Assembly (NCBI RefSeq): GCF_003633615.1 | Contig: NZ_RBKU01000001.1 | Coordinates: 5,704,001 to 5,768,000 of the forward strand | Direction: 5' to 3' | DNA from: Mucilaginibacter gracilis | GTDB taxonomy: Bacteria > Bacteroidota > Bacteroidia > Sphingobacteriales > Sphingobacteriaceae | DNA: 64,000 nt | Shown: positions 25,075-33,549 of the stretch, piece after piece | Layout of the letters: every line of letters begins with the position of its first letter | How positions within the stretch are numbered: the first letter of the stretch is position 1 | Program-made: the position numbers and the translations under genes | Notes under the pieces: model-generated | What the model was told of the DNA's origin: nothing | Databases searched by the model: none | The model's input: the letters and a program-made list of their open reading frames with translations, nothing else

Positions 25075-26027
25075 TAAATAAAACCTGTAAAGTTATCTGC
25101 ACTATATTATTAACAACCGCAGCCGCTTTTGCCCAAATCAAACCCGCCTTTAAAGTAGTCCCCCTGGGCGTTTACGGCGGCAGCGACGAGAGTAACCTAA
25201 GTGCCTACATGGTAGCCCCAACCGGCAGTAACAATTATGCCTGTATGGATGCCGGCACCCTGCAGGCAGGTTTAGAAAAGGCGGTTAAAAACCATGTTTT
25301 TACTGTGCCTGCCGATACTGTTTTAAAACGATACATAAAAGGCTACTTTATATCGCACGCGCATTTAGACCACGTTGCCGGGATGATAATTAATTCGCCG
25401 GATGATGCGGCTAAAAAGGTTTACGGGCTAAAGTACACGCTTGATGTGCTGCGCGATAATTATTTTACCTGGAAAAACTGGGCCAACTTTGGCAGCGATG
25501 GCGATAAACCCGTGCTTAACAAATACCATTATACCCCGCTTAACCCCGGCGAAAAAACACCTATTGATAATACCACAATGAGTGTACAGGCTTTTGTATT
25601 GAGCCATGGCAACCCTTACCAAAGCACCGCCTTTTTGGTAGAAAGCAACGGCAGCTACATTTTATACCTTGGCGATACCGGTGCCGACGAAATTGAAAAA
25701 AGCGACAAACTGCGCCAGCTTTGGCAATACATTGCTCCGCTGGTAAAAGCCAAAACTTTAAAGGCCATTATGATAGAGGTATCGTTTGCTAACCAGCAGC
25801 CCGATAAATCGTTATTTGGGCACCTTACTCCCCGTTTGCTAATGAACGAGATGGCGGTATTAAGCACCCTTGCCGGGCCAAACGCCGTTGAAGGTTTACC
25901 CGTAGTGGTAACGCACCTTAAACCCGCAGGCGGCCATATTGCCGATATTAAAAAACAACTGGCCGCCGCCAACACCCTGCAACTTAAATTAATTTATCCC
26001 CAACAGGGTAAAATGCTGGAGTTTTAA
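25071..26027 (+). CDS. Class II 3',5'-cyclic-nucleotide phosphodiesterase
   Basis: Protein of 318 aa with a signal peptide (cleavage near AFAQ-IK), so located in the periplasm. Metallo-beta-lactamase-like fold of the PDEase_II family: H-x-H-L-D-H in SHAHLDHVAG (about residue 100), VLSHGNPYQSTAFLVES, YLGDTGAD and the later THLKPAGGH. Family members (yeast Pde1, bacterial CpdP) hydrolyse cAMP/cGMP. An exported version would act on extracellular or periplasmic cyclic nucleotides. Confidence 0.87.
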   Translation: MINKTCKVICTILLTTAAAFAQIKPAFKVVPLGVYGGSDESNLSAYMVAPTGSNNYACMDAGTLQAGLEKAVKNHVFTVPADTVLKRYIKGYFISHAHLDHVAGMIINSPDDAAKKVYGLKYTLDVLRDNYFTWKNWANFGSDGDKPVLNKYHYTPLNPGEKTPIDNTTMSVQAFVLSHGNPYQSTAFLVESNGSYILYLGDTGADEIEKSDKLRQLWQYIAPLVKAKTLKAIMIEVSFANQQPDKSLFGHLTPRLLMNEMAVLSTLAGPNAVEGLPVVVTHLKPAGGHIADIKKQLAAANTLQLKLIYPQQGKMLEF

Positions 26028-26053
26028 TAAACATGGTTATCCGTGCCAATAGC

Positions 26054-26164
26054 TAGTGTTAAGTTAATAGTACGAAGTCTTGACTCAAAAGTTAGATTAT
26101 TCTTTTTTTGACTCAAGACTTGTGGCTAAAAACTATCCGTAATTACACCATTAACACAACACTA
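26054..26164. repeat. MITE-like palindromic repeat, TAGTGTTAAGTTAAT family, copy 2
   Basis: Same orientation as the copy at 23.9 kb and about 85% alike by eye. Terminal inverted repeats: GCTAGTGTTAAGTTAAT against ATTAACACAACACTAGC. Inside, AAGTCTTGACTCAAAA and TTTTTGACTCAAGACTT form an inner palindrome. The remaining ~180 bases up to the next gene show nothing I can name. Confidence 0.8.
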
Positions 26165-26342
26165 GCAATAAAACAATTTTTAATAAAGGGTATCAACCTA
26201 ATTTGTTGAATTATGTTGAATTTGGAAGGGAAAATCGACACCTCAACTTAAAATACCCCAGGGCAAACGGCACAAAAAAAGCATTCCGCGTTATCAATTA
26301 GCTAGCAAACAGGTTACTTAAAAAGGGCGCCTCGCTATAACA

Positions 26343-27941
26343 TTATTGGGTAGTTTCAACCGCCGCTGTATCGGGCAAATTCAACCTCATGTAAAAGTTG
26401 GTATAAAAATCCTTTTCCGATGCCGTAAACTGGTAGCCGGCGGCATAATAGCTGCTCCAGCTTTTGCCCTTTTCGGCAAATGCACGGGCGTAGCGGGGCT
26501 TTAGGGCCTCGGTTAAAATATCGTGCGCGTTTTTAAAATTGATAAAGAAAGATACATTGCTCCGTTCGGCCTGCAAATTATCAAAGCGCACGTACTCGCT
26601 TGTTTTGGCTAAAAAATTACCTTGGGTATAATTTTTATAATATTCGTTCATCCCCGATTGCGAATTGCAGATGATGAGATAATTATCCACGATCATGAAA
26701 TAGGGCCTCCTAAAAATACTGAACGAATCGCCGAGTAAGTAAAACGGCAATTTATCATAGTTAAACTGGCCCATATCGTCGTTAGTCATTTTGCTGATGT
26801 TAACCATAAATGGCCGCAGGTTAAGGCCGTTTTTTAATTGTATTAATCCTATTTTTTCTTGATAACGGGTGGTTACAATAGCAAACTCGTTGCCTAAACG
26901 GGCAGCAAACTCGGCGGCAAGGTTAATGCTGGTTTCGGTTTTTATGCGTTTAAAAATAGCGTCCTTTTCTTTGTTGTACCCGGCTTCTAACTGCCATTGC
27001 AGCAAATCGGTTTCAAAACTAACAGGGTTTGAAACGGCAAAGTTTAGGCTATAGGCCAAACTTGCCGGGAAAATGCTTTTAAGCTTGTTTACCACCGGTT
27101 GCTGGTACCTAAAAATATCGAGGTAGCTTTTAGGGCCGTTGTTGTTAATGTGGCTTATGCCGTTAAACATAAGGGCATCACTGCGGTAGTTTAAACTAAA
27201 TGCACCTATCGCGTAAAGCAAACGGAAGCTGCGGAAAATATCGGTGTTTTTGTTTTTAAAAAGCTCGTCAAAAAGCGGCACCAACTGGCTGTAGTTTACA
27301 TACAGGTTGGCTATTGAGTTTGAGTTTTGCTGATCGGATAGTTGTACAAAAAACTTTTCGTGGTTTTCGTTATGGTATTTGGCCGCCTGCTCCACCAAAG
27401 GCTGCGAAAAGCTTGCCGAAAACGTATTGTCGTCATTCAACAACAGGTAAAAACGCCGTTTTATGCTGTTAAAAAAAACATTGTAGCCCTTTTTACCAGC
27501 CAGTTGCATGGGGTGTATTAATATATCGCTGTTTTTTTGTCGTGCAAGCTGGTCAATCTCATCGCCCATATTTACCCTGGTTGATGTGGTTATCAAAAAA
27601 TCAAGATTAGCGGTAGTATCTTTTTGCGGGTGAACGGATATAAATAAACTTTGCCCCTCAAAAAGGTTTTTCAGCAGGTTGTTATCCAGTAAGCGGGTTT
27701 TTAAAACGGTTAATTCGGCAATATGCTCGTCGCCTATCAGGTTAGATAGTAGCTTGTTATTGCTAAAAATATCGTAAAAGGTTTCGTCGTTTTTATACTC
27801 AAATATCAAAGCCGCGTTTGATGGGATGTTCTCCATCACCTTACCCGGCCGCTGCCCCGGCGAGTTCAATTTTCTAAAATACATAACCGACATTAGCGCG
27901 GCCAAAACCAGCAAAATAATCGTTATGATAATGTTTCTCAT
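26343..27941 (-). CDS. Unknown membrane-anchored protein (DUF3352-like)
   Basis: Protein of 532 aa. One N-terminal membrane anchor (IIITIILLVLAALMSVMYF) and a large extracytoplasmic part. The start of that part, IPSNAALIFEYKNDETFYD, followed by long beta/alpha repeats, resembles DUF3352-type proteins of Bacteroidetes; no catalytic motif is visible. A TAACTTTG box lies 20 bases ahead of the start codon. The function is unknown. Confidence 0.7.
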   Translation of the reverse strand: MRNIIITIILLVLAALMSVMYFRKLNSPGQRPGKVMENIPSNAALIFEYKNDETFYDIFSNNKLLSNLIGDEHIAELTVLKTRLLDNNLLKNLFEGQSLFISVHPQKDTTANLDFLITTSTRVNMGDEIDQLARQKNSDILIHPMQLAGKKGYNVFFNSIKRRFYLLLNDDNTFSASFSQPLVEQAAKYHNENHEKFFVQLSDQQNSNSIANLYVNYSQLVPLFDELFKNKNTDIFRSFRLLYAIGAFSLNYRSDALMFNGISHINNNGPKSYLDIFRYQQPVVNKLKSIFPASLAYSLNFAVSNPVSFETDLLQWQLEAGYNKEKDAIFKRIKTETSINLAAEFAARLGNEFAIVTTRYQEKIGLIQLKNGLNLRPFMVNISKMTNDDMGQFNYDKLPFYLLGDSFSIFRRPYFMIVDNYLIICNSQSGMNEYYKNYTQGNFLAKTSEYVRFDNLQAERSNVSFFINFKNAHDILTEALKPRYARAFAEKGKSWSSYYAAGYQFTASEKDFYTNFYMRLNLPDTAAVETTQ

Positions 27942-27961
27942 CCTAATGTATTAAATTATTT

Positions 27962-27969
27962 CAAAGTTA
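27962..27969 (-). promoter_or_regulatory. -7 box of the DUF3352-like gene
   Basis: TAACTTTG on the minus strand, a perfect TAnnTTTG match, 20 bases upstream of the start codon. No well-spaced TTG is found, so only the -7 element is supported. Confidence 0.4.
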
Positions 27970-28036
27970 GATTTTTAGTACCAAGCCTTCACTATTTGTT
28001 TTTCAACTTATTAACTTAGCGGCACTAAATTCCCCC

Positions 28037-28423
28037 ATGAACAAACAAATTATATTAACAGCTTCCTTATTTGGGGTGCTGGCCGTTATTGCAGGCGCAT
28101 TTGGCGCACATGCCCTGGCGGATAGCCTAAGCCCAAAACAGTTAGATGTTTGGCACACCGCAGTGCAATACCAGTTTTACCACGTTTTTGCCTTATTGTT
28201 TTTATCATTGCTCACAAGGTTTAAAAATAATATGGTTTTAACAACTTATTACCTGTTTACTTTTGGCATCATTTTGTTTTCGGGCTCGCTTTACCTGCTG
28301 GCCTGCCGCAATTTACTGGGCTGGAGCTGGTTGCATATGGTTGGCCCGGTAACACCCGTAGGCGGCTTGCTATTTATAGCCGGATGGCTTACTTTAGCAA
28401 TTGCAGGTTATAAAAACAAATAA
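28037..28423 (+). CDS. DUF423 family small membrane protein
   Basis: Protein of 128 aa with four membrane helices. Family signatures: GAFGAHAL near the N-terminus, HTAVQYQFYH, and GPVTPVGGLLFIAGW at the end. Normal length for DUF423 (YgdD). The function is not known. Its stop and the priA start share one base (TAATG), so the two genes are translated from the same message. Confidence 0.93.
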   Translation: MNKQIILTASLFGVLAVIAGAFGAHALADSLSPKQLDVWHTAVQYQFYHVFALLFLSLLTRFKNNMVLTTYYLFTFGIILFSGSLYLLACRNLLGWSWLHMVGPVTPVGGLLFIAGWLTLAIAGYKNK

Positions 28424-30906
28424 TGCTTGATTTTGCCCAAACTGTTAATAATGAAAGGGAAACGCTTTTTGTAGAGGTGATATTGCCCCTGGCCATACCC
28501 AAAAACTACACCTACAGGGTTCCGTTTGAGCTAAATAGCAGTGTTACAGTGGGTAAACGTGTTGTAGTACAGTTTGGCAAAAGCAAGCTTTACACCGCCA
28601 TTATTTACACCGTTGGCAACCAGGCACCGCAAAAGTACGAAGCCAAATATATTATTGATATACTTGACGACCGGCCAGTGGTTACCCCCCGCCAGCTTAG
28701 TTTTTGGAAATGGCTTGCCGAATATTACCTGTGCCAAATTGGCGAAGTGATGAACGCCGCCCTGCCCGCCGCCTTAAAGCTGGCCAGCGAAACCAAAATT
28801 GTACTGAACAAGGAGTTTGAATACGATAAAGCCTCACTAACCGATAAAGAATATTTAATTGTTGACGCGCTTGAAATACAACCCGAACTAAGCGTTAGCG
28901 ATATTGTAAAGCTGCTGGGCCAAAAAACGGTTTTGCCGCTGCTGCGGATATTGTTTGAGAAAAACATCATCCATATATCCGAAGAGGTTAGCGACAAATA
29001 CAAGCCCCGAAGGCGCACTTTTATAACCCTTAACCCGGTGTATCAAAACCCGGATATGCTGAAAGAACTGTTTAGCATACTTGAACGTGCGCCCAAACAG
29101 GCCGATGCCTTGCTGGCCTACATCCAACTATCGCGCAAGCAAAAGCACATTACCAGGCCCGAACTAACCGAGGCCAGCGGTGCAGGCGCAGCCGCCATTA
29201 AGGCCCTTGTTGATAAGGAGGTTTTTATTGCCGACGAAAGGGTGGTGAGCCGACTATCAACCGACGACGAGGAAATTGACGAAAACTTTGTATTGAGCGC
29301 CGCCCAGCGCGCCGCCCTTAGCAGTATTAACCAGCAATTTACACAAAAGGACGTGGTTTTGCTGCACGGCATCACATCATCGGGCAAAACGCAAATTTAC
29401 ATAAGGCTTATGGAGCAAATGCTGGCAAACGGCAAGCAGGTGCTTTATTTACTGCCCGAAATTGCCCTAACCACTCATATTGTGGAGCGCCTGCGCCACC
29501 ATTTTGGCAACCATATTGGGGTTTACCATTCCCGGTTTAACGATAACGAGCGGGTTGAGGTTTGGCAGAAGGTATTGAGCGGCGATTACCGTATTGTGCT
29601 TGGCGCGCGCTCGTCGGTATTTTTACCTTTCGGCGATCTGGGTTTGATTATTGTTGATGAGGAACACGAAAGCTCGTACAAACAGTACGACCCTGCGCCG
29701 CGCTACAACGCCCGCGACGCTTCTATTTTTTTAGGACATTTGCATGGCGGCAAGGTGCTTTTAGGTTCGGCCACGCCGTCGTTCGAGTCGTATTACAACG
29801 CCCAAACCAACAAATACGGCCTTACCGAACTGCACGAACGTTTTGGAGGGGTTGAACTACCGCAGATACAGGTGGTAAGTATTGCCACTGAAACCAAACA
29901 AAAAACAATGCAATCGCACTTTAGCAGCGTGCTGATGCTGGATATTGAGCAGGCTTTGCTAAAAAAAGAGCAGGTAATACTGTTTCAAAACCGCCGTGGT
30001 TATGCGCCGGTGGTAATGTGCAAAACATGCGCCCATACGCCCAAATGCATTAATTGCGATGTAACCCTAACCTACCACAAAAGCAGCAGCAAGCTGCATT
30101 GCCATTATTGCGGTTATCGCGAAGATACGCCATCTACCTGCCCGGCCTGCGGTTCGGCACATTTGGAGCAAAAGGGTTTTGGTACCGAAAAGGTGGAAGA
30201 CGAACTGAGTTTAATACTGCCCGATGCCCGCATCAGGCGGATGGATTTGGATACCACACGATCTAAAATGGCCTTCCAAAACATATTGAATGATATTGAG
30301 GAAAAAAAGATAGATATTTTGGTGGGCACGCAAATGGTTGCCAAGGGGTTGGATTTTCCGGATATTACCGTTATCGGCATTATAAGTGCCGATAGCTTAT
30401 TGAAGTATCCCGACTATCGGGCCAACGAACGCAGCTTTCAGTTGCTGGCCCAGGTTAGCGGCCGTGCTGGCCGCCGCGGCAAACAGGGCAAAGTAGTTAT
30501 CCAAACTTACGACCCTACGCACCGCGTAATTGGCCAGGTAATACGCAACGATTATACCGACCTTTACAATACCGAAATTGTAGAGCGCAAAGCTTTTAAA
30601 TACCCGCCGTTTTACCGCATCATTCAGCTTGATATTAAGCATAAACAACCCGAGCAACTATACATACAGGCCGAATACCTGGCCCGCGAACTGCGCAACC
30701 ACTTTGGCGACCGCGTAATTGGCCCCGAAGCTCCGCTAATTAATCGCATACGCAATTATTACATCCGTTCCATCACCCTCAAATTTGAGAAAGACACGGT
30801 ATCAATAACCAAAGTAAAAACCATTTTACAGGAGATATTATTACAATTTGAAACCACCAAATTAAGCCAGGGCTGCATTGTGCAACCAGATGTGGATCCG
30901 TATTGA
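28423..30906 (+). CDS. priA: Primosomal protein N' (replication restart helicase PriA)
   Basis: Protein of 827 aa, full length. 3'-end-binding domain at the N-terminus (FVEVILPLAIPKNYTYRVP), helicase Walker A in HGITSSGKTQIY (about residue 315), DEEH box in VDEEHESSYKQ, cysteine zinc site with C-x2-C pairs (CKTC, CINC, CHYC, CPAC), and helicase C-terminal motifs (ILVGTQMVAKGLDFP, VSGRAGRRGK). Reloads the replisome at stalled forks. Confidence 0.97.
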   Translation: MLDFAQTVNNERETLFVEVILPLAIPKNYTYRVPFELNSSVTVGKRVVVQFGKSKLYTAIIYTVGNQAPQKYEAKYIIDILDDRPVVTPRQLSFWKWLAEYYLCQIGEVMNAALPAALKLASETKIVLNKEFEYDKASLTDKEYLIVDALEIQPELSVSDIVKLLGQKTVLPLLRILFEKNIIHISEEVSDKYKPRRRTFITLNPVYQNPDMLKELFSILERAPKQADALLAYIQLSRKQKHITRPELTEASGAGAAAIKALVDKEVFIADERVVSRLSTDDEEIDENFVLSAAQRAALSSINQQFTQKDVVLLHGITSSGKTQIYIRLMEQMLANGKQVLYLLPEIALTTHIVERLRHHFGNHIGVYHSRFNDNERVEVWQKVLSGDYRIVLGARSSVFLPFGDLGLIIVDEEHESSYKQYDPAPRYNARDASIFLGHLHGGKVLLGSATPSFESYYNAQTNKYGLTELHERFGGVELPQIQVVSIATETKQKTMQSHFSSVLMLDIEQALLKKEQVILFQNRRGYAPVVMCKTCAHTPKCINCDVTLTYHKSSSKLHCHYCGYREDTPSTCPACGSAHLEQKGFGTEKVEDELSLILPDARIRRMDLDTTRSKMAFQNILNDIEEKKIDILVGTQMVAKGLDFPDITVIGIISADSLLKYPDYRANERSFQLLAQVSGRAGRRGKQGKVVIQTYDPTHRVIGQVIRNDYTDLYNTEIVERKAFKYPPFYRIIQLDIKHKQPEQLYIQAEYLARELRNHFGDRVIGPEAPLINRIRNYYIRSITLKFEKDTVSITKVKTILQEILLQFETTKLSQGCIVQPDVDPY

Positions 30907-31019
30907 AAGAGGGAAAAGAGGTGCAAACAATTGGCAAGCAAAATAGGCTGGATAAGCAGCCGGTATGTTAAGGTTTTGGATAGGTAACGTTTGTTCAACC
31001 GAAAGCTTGTTTCAATTAG

Positions 31020-31625
31020 TTACGATTTTCGCACAAAATCCAAATTTTGTATAATAATGTTGTAAGCATCTTCATCCAGCCTATCTTTTTGAAAACTATA
31101 TGAGGCGAATTTTTGAGGGTATTTTAACGCTGTTGCGTGATAGTTTAAAAGCTGCCCTTTTTTAAAACTCATAATAAGCTTGTTAACTCCTCCAACGCCG
31201 GTATAAATAAAATCGGATTGGTCAAAATAGAAAAAGTAGGTGGCTATATTTTTAAAGCTTTCATTAAAATTGATTTGAACATTAGAGCCTGATATAGTGA
31301 TACCGCTTTGTTGAGTACCTCTAAAGGCAACCCGATTTTTCGACTCTTGTATATCATCTAAAAATAATGCAATCAACGTTGTTAAGTACCCATTGTTCCT
31401 GGCCAGGTCAATTAAATCTCTAAATGAAGGATCGTTAAAAACAGTCTCAACTATTATGTTTTGATGTTGATTTATAGCCTGTTTTATCAGTTCTTTTGTA
31501 CGACTTTTATAGACGTCGGTCATGATAACCTCAAATCCTACTAGCTCATTCAATCGTGTACGAATAAAGGTAGATTTACCGGCGGCGTTACATCCGCATA
31601 CAAAAACCAGTTCAGGTTTTTTCAT
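31020..31625 (-). CDS. Zeta-toxin-like P-loop kinase
   Basis: Protein of 201 aa. Walker A GCNAAGKSTFI at residues 11-21, then KELIKQAINQHQNIIVETVF, where the glutamate-threonine step resembles the zeta/PezT-type E-T-x-F strand, and later a helical Arg-rich lid (SKNRVAFRG). Zeta toxins phosphorylate UDP-sugars; many stand-alone zeta-like proteins have unknown substrates. The start shares one base with the stop of the small gene before it. Base composition is more AT-rich than neighbours (by eye), a sign of possible transfer. Confidence 0.75.
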   Translation of the reverse strand: MKKPELVFVCGCNAAGKSTFIRTRLNELVGFEVIMTDVYKSRTKELIKQAINQHQNIIVETVFNDPSFRDLIDLARNNGYLTTLIALFLDDIQESKNRVAFRGTQQSGITISGSNVQINFNESFKNIATYFFYFDQSDFIYTGVGGVNKLIMSFKKGQLLNYHATALKYPQKFASYSFQKDRLDEDAYNIIIQNLDFVRKS

Positions 31626-31873
31626 TAATCCAGCTTTCTAATAATGGTATCTATAATTTGTATCGGCATGTCGTTATCATCATATACAATTTCTACTGTA
31701 ACCAGGTATTTTTCTCCCGTTGGTAATTCTTTACGATAATAGCCGCCATCTTCTTCAAATTTTGCATAAAATGGGTTACCTAATTCAAAGGCGCGCTGGC
31801 GGCCCATTTCGTGCATGTTACCCATATTTTTTAGTAAGCGTGCAACTATTGATGTTGTTTCCATAAATGCCAA
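31625..31873 (-). CDS. Small protein paired with the zeta-like kinase, candidate antitoxin
   Basis: Protein of 82 aa (or 79 from METTSI). Helical N-terminus (residues 4-30: RLLKNMGNMHEMGRQRAFELG), then a beta-rich C-terminal part (FYAKFEEDGGYYRKELPTGEKY, EIVYDDNDMPIQIIDTIIRK). I know no named family. Gene order, small size and one-base overlap fit an antitoxin-toxin pair; the sequence does not prove it. Confidence 0.65.
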   Translation of the reverse strand: MAFMETTSIVARLLKNMGNMHEMGRQRAFELGNPFYAKFEEDGGYYRKELPTGEKYLVTVEIVYDDNDMPIQIIDTIIRKLD

Positions 31874-31975
31874 ATAATCAATATTGTAAAATTAACCAAT
31901 TTATCAGCTTCTTCAAACAGGATAACTTGTTTTCAACACTCGCTACTTCCACACCCCAAATAAGCCCCATTATGA

Positions 31976-31983
31976 TAACTTTG
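31976..31983 (+). promoter_or_regulatory. -7 box of pcm
   Basis: TAACTTTG, a perfect TAnnTTTG, ends 8 bases before the start codon. The message would have a leader of only about 4-5 bases. Confidence 0.5.
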
Positions 31984-31991
31984 CGCCTATA

Positions 31992-32648
31992 ATGGCTCAT
32001 AAGTTTATTGATAATTACCGGGAAAAAGGTGCACGTAAAAGATTGGTTGAACTGCTAATTAAAAAAGGTATTGGCGATGAAAACGTATTGCAGGCCATAG
32101 GCAAAGTACCCCGCCATTATTTTTTTGATGAAACTTTTTGGAACCAGGCCTATAAAGATATTGCCTTCCCTATTGGCGAAGGGCAAACCATTTCGCAGCC
32201 TTATACTGTTGCATATCAAACCGAATTATTACACATCCGCAAGGGCGATAAGGTTTTAGAGATTGGCACCGGCTGCGGCTACCAATGCTGCATACTGGTT
32301 GAGCTTGGCGCCGATGTATATACCATTGAGCGGCAGGAAAAACTTTACCAACGCACCAAGCAGGTACTGCCCCATATTGGCTACAAAGCCAACTTTTTTT
32401 GTGGCGACGGCTCCAAGGGTATAGCCAAACACGCTCCGTACAATAAAATTATTGTAACTGCAGGCGCGCCCTTTGTTCCCGAAGATTTGTTGAAACAACT
32501 GGCCATTGGCGGTGTACTGGTTATCCCCGTGGGCGACGAACAATCGCAACAAATGGTTACCGTACTTAAAATTAACGAAACTGATTACGAAAAAATTGTA
32601 TTAGATACCTTTAGGTTTGTACCCCTGGTGGGCGACAGGGCATGGTGA
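31992..32648 (+). CDS. pcm: Protein-L-isoaspartate O-methyltransferase
   Basis: Protein of 218 aa, normal length. SAM-binding motif EIGTGCGYQ (about residue 95) and the family signature PRHYFFDETFWNQAYKD at the front plus PIGEGQTISQPYTVA. Repairs isoaspartate damage in proteins. The start lies only 8 bases behind the promoter box. It is divergent to the kinase module and convergent to smpB. Confidence 0.95.
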   Translation: MAHKFIDNYREKGARKRLVELLIKKGIGDENVLQAIGKVPRHYFFDETFWNQAYKDIAFPIGEGQTISQPYTVAYQTELLHIRKGDKVLEIGTGCGYQCCILVELGADVYTIERQEKLYQRTKQVLPHIGYKANFFCGDGSKGIAKHAPYNKIIVTAGAPFVPEDLLKQLAIGGVLVIPVGDEQSQQMVTVLKINETDYEKIVLDTFRFVPLVGDRAW

Positions 32649-32907
32649 GAAAAGAGGCAAGAAGTTAGATGCAGGAACCAAAATAATTAAAAATTTTATT
32701 TAGGATTTTGGATGTTCAATTTCGGATTTACCTTTCACTTTCACACAACCTGTCTTTGCGAAGAATGAAGCAATTGCACGGAGGCACGCACGCTCTGTAA
32801 AGCGGCCCGGCGTAAGTGCGATTGCCACGCTTTCGCTCGCAAGGACAATGTTTTTTTTACAACCTTGATTCTTGTCTCTTGATTCTTGCCTCTAACTCCC
32901 CTACCTC
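32647..32907. repeat. Nested degenerate palindrome between pcm and smpB
   Basis: Core 32751-32847 is a decayed member of the palindrome family (TGTCTTTGCGAAGAATGAAGC ... GCTTTCGCTCGCAAGGACA, partly mismatched). Left arm starts at the pcm stop codon (GAGGCAAGAAGTTAGATG); right arm ends at the smpB stop and on the minus strand reads GTTAGAGGCAAGAATCAAGA. A second dialect, GGATTTTGGATGTTCAATTT (about 32702-32722), matches the arms at 17.1 kb. Confidence 0.75.
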
Positions 32908-33350
32908 TTCAACGCTCTATCCATCTCAATCTTGCTATCGCGTTCTTTCAGTGTTTCGCGTTTATCAAAGGTTTTTTTGCCCTGGGCCAGGCCAATTTTA
33001 AGTTTGGCAAAACCACGCGGACTTATAAATAAAGCCAATGGCACTATGGTAAATCCTTTTTCTTCGCTGCGGGTTTGTAGTTTTTTGAGTTCTTTTTTGT
33101 GGAGAAGCAGCACCCTGTCGCGCTTTTGCTCGTGGTTGTAAAACGAGCCGTGCGAATATTCGGCTATGTGCAGGTTACGTACATAAAGCTGGCTACCTAT
33201 AAAGGTGCAAAAAGCATCGTTAAGGTTGGCTTTGCCTTCGCGGATTGATTTGATCTCGGTACCTAATAATTTAATCCCGGCCTCATACTCGTCAAGTACG
33301 TGGTATTCAAAATAGGCTTTTTTGTTTTTAATGTATAAATCCTGACTCAT
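32901..33350 (-). CDS. smpB: SsrA-binding protein SmpB
   Basis: Protein of 149 aa from MSQDLYI. Family core: NKKAYFEYHVLDEYEAGIKLLGTEIKS split over residues 6-33, then the RNA-binding barrel and the C-terminal tail KRETLKERDSKIEMDRALKR, which folds in the ribosome decoding site. A longer start at 33383 would place the first codons in the promoter and is rejected. Binds tmRNA for trans-translation. Confidence 0.96.
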   Translation of the reverse strand: MSQDLYIKNKKAYFEYHVLDEYEAGIKLLGTEIKSIREGKANLNDAFCTFIGSQLYVRNLHIAEYSHGSFYNHEQKRDRVLLLHKKELKKLQTRSEEKGFTIVPLALFISPRGFAKLKIGLAQGKKTFDKRETLKERDSKIEMDRALKR

Positions 33351-33380
33351 AATCTTTTTCTTCCGGGGCTGCAAATATGG

Positions 33381-33388
33381 CAAAAATA
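33381..33388 (-). promoter_or_regulatory. -7 box of smpB
   Basis: TATTTTTG on the minus strand, about 30 bases ahead of the smpB start, with a TTG 16 bases further upstream. It supports the start at 33350. Confidence 0.45.
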
Positions 33389-33549
33389 TAATTAGCCTGT
33401 AAAAACAAATGCGCCGTAGTTAACACCCAACAGCCATACAACTAACTTAATGCATCAAAATAAGGTTAAAGCAATTTTATTAAACACCAATAATTACCCA
33501 TAATTTATTATTCTTGTTATTAATATTACCCCATTAGTTTGCAAACTTA

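Noticed and set aside
31020..31873. Defence island or phage remnant around the kinase module
   Set aside because: Neighbours on both sides are housekeeping genes (priA, pcm, smpB); no integrase, transposase or restriction genes are seen.
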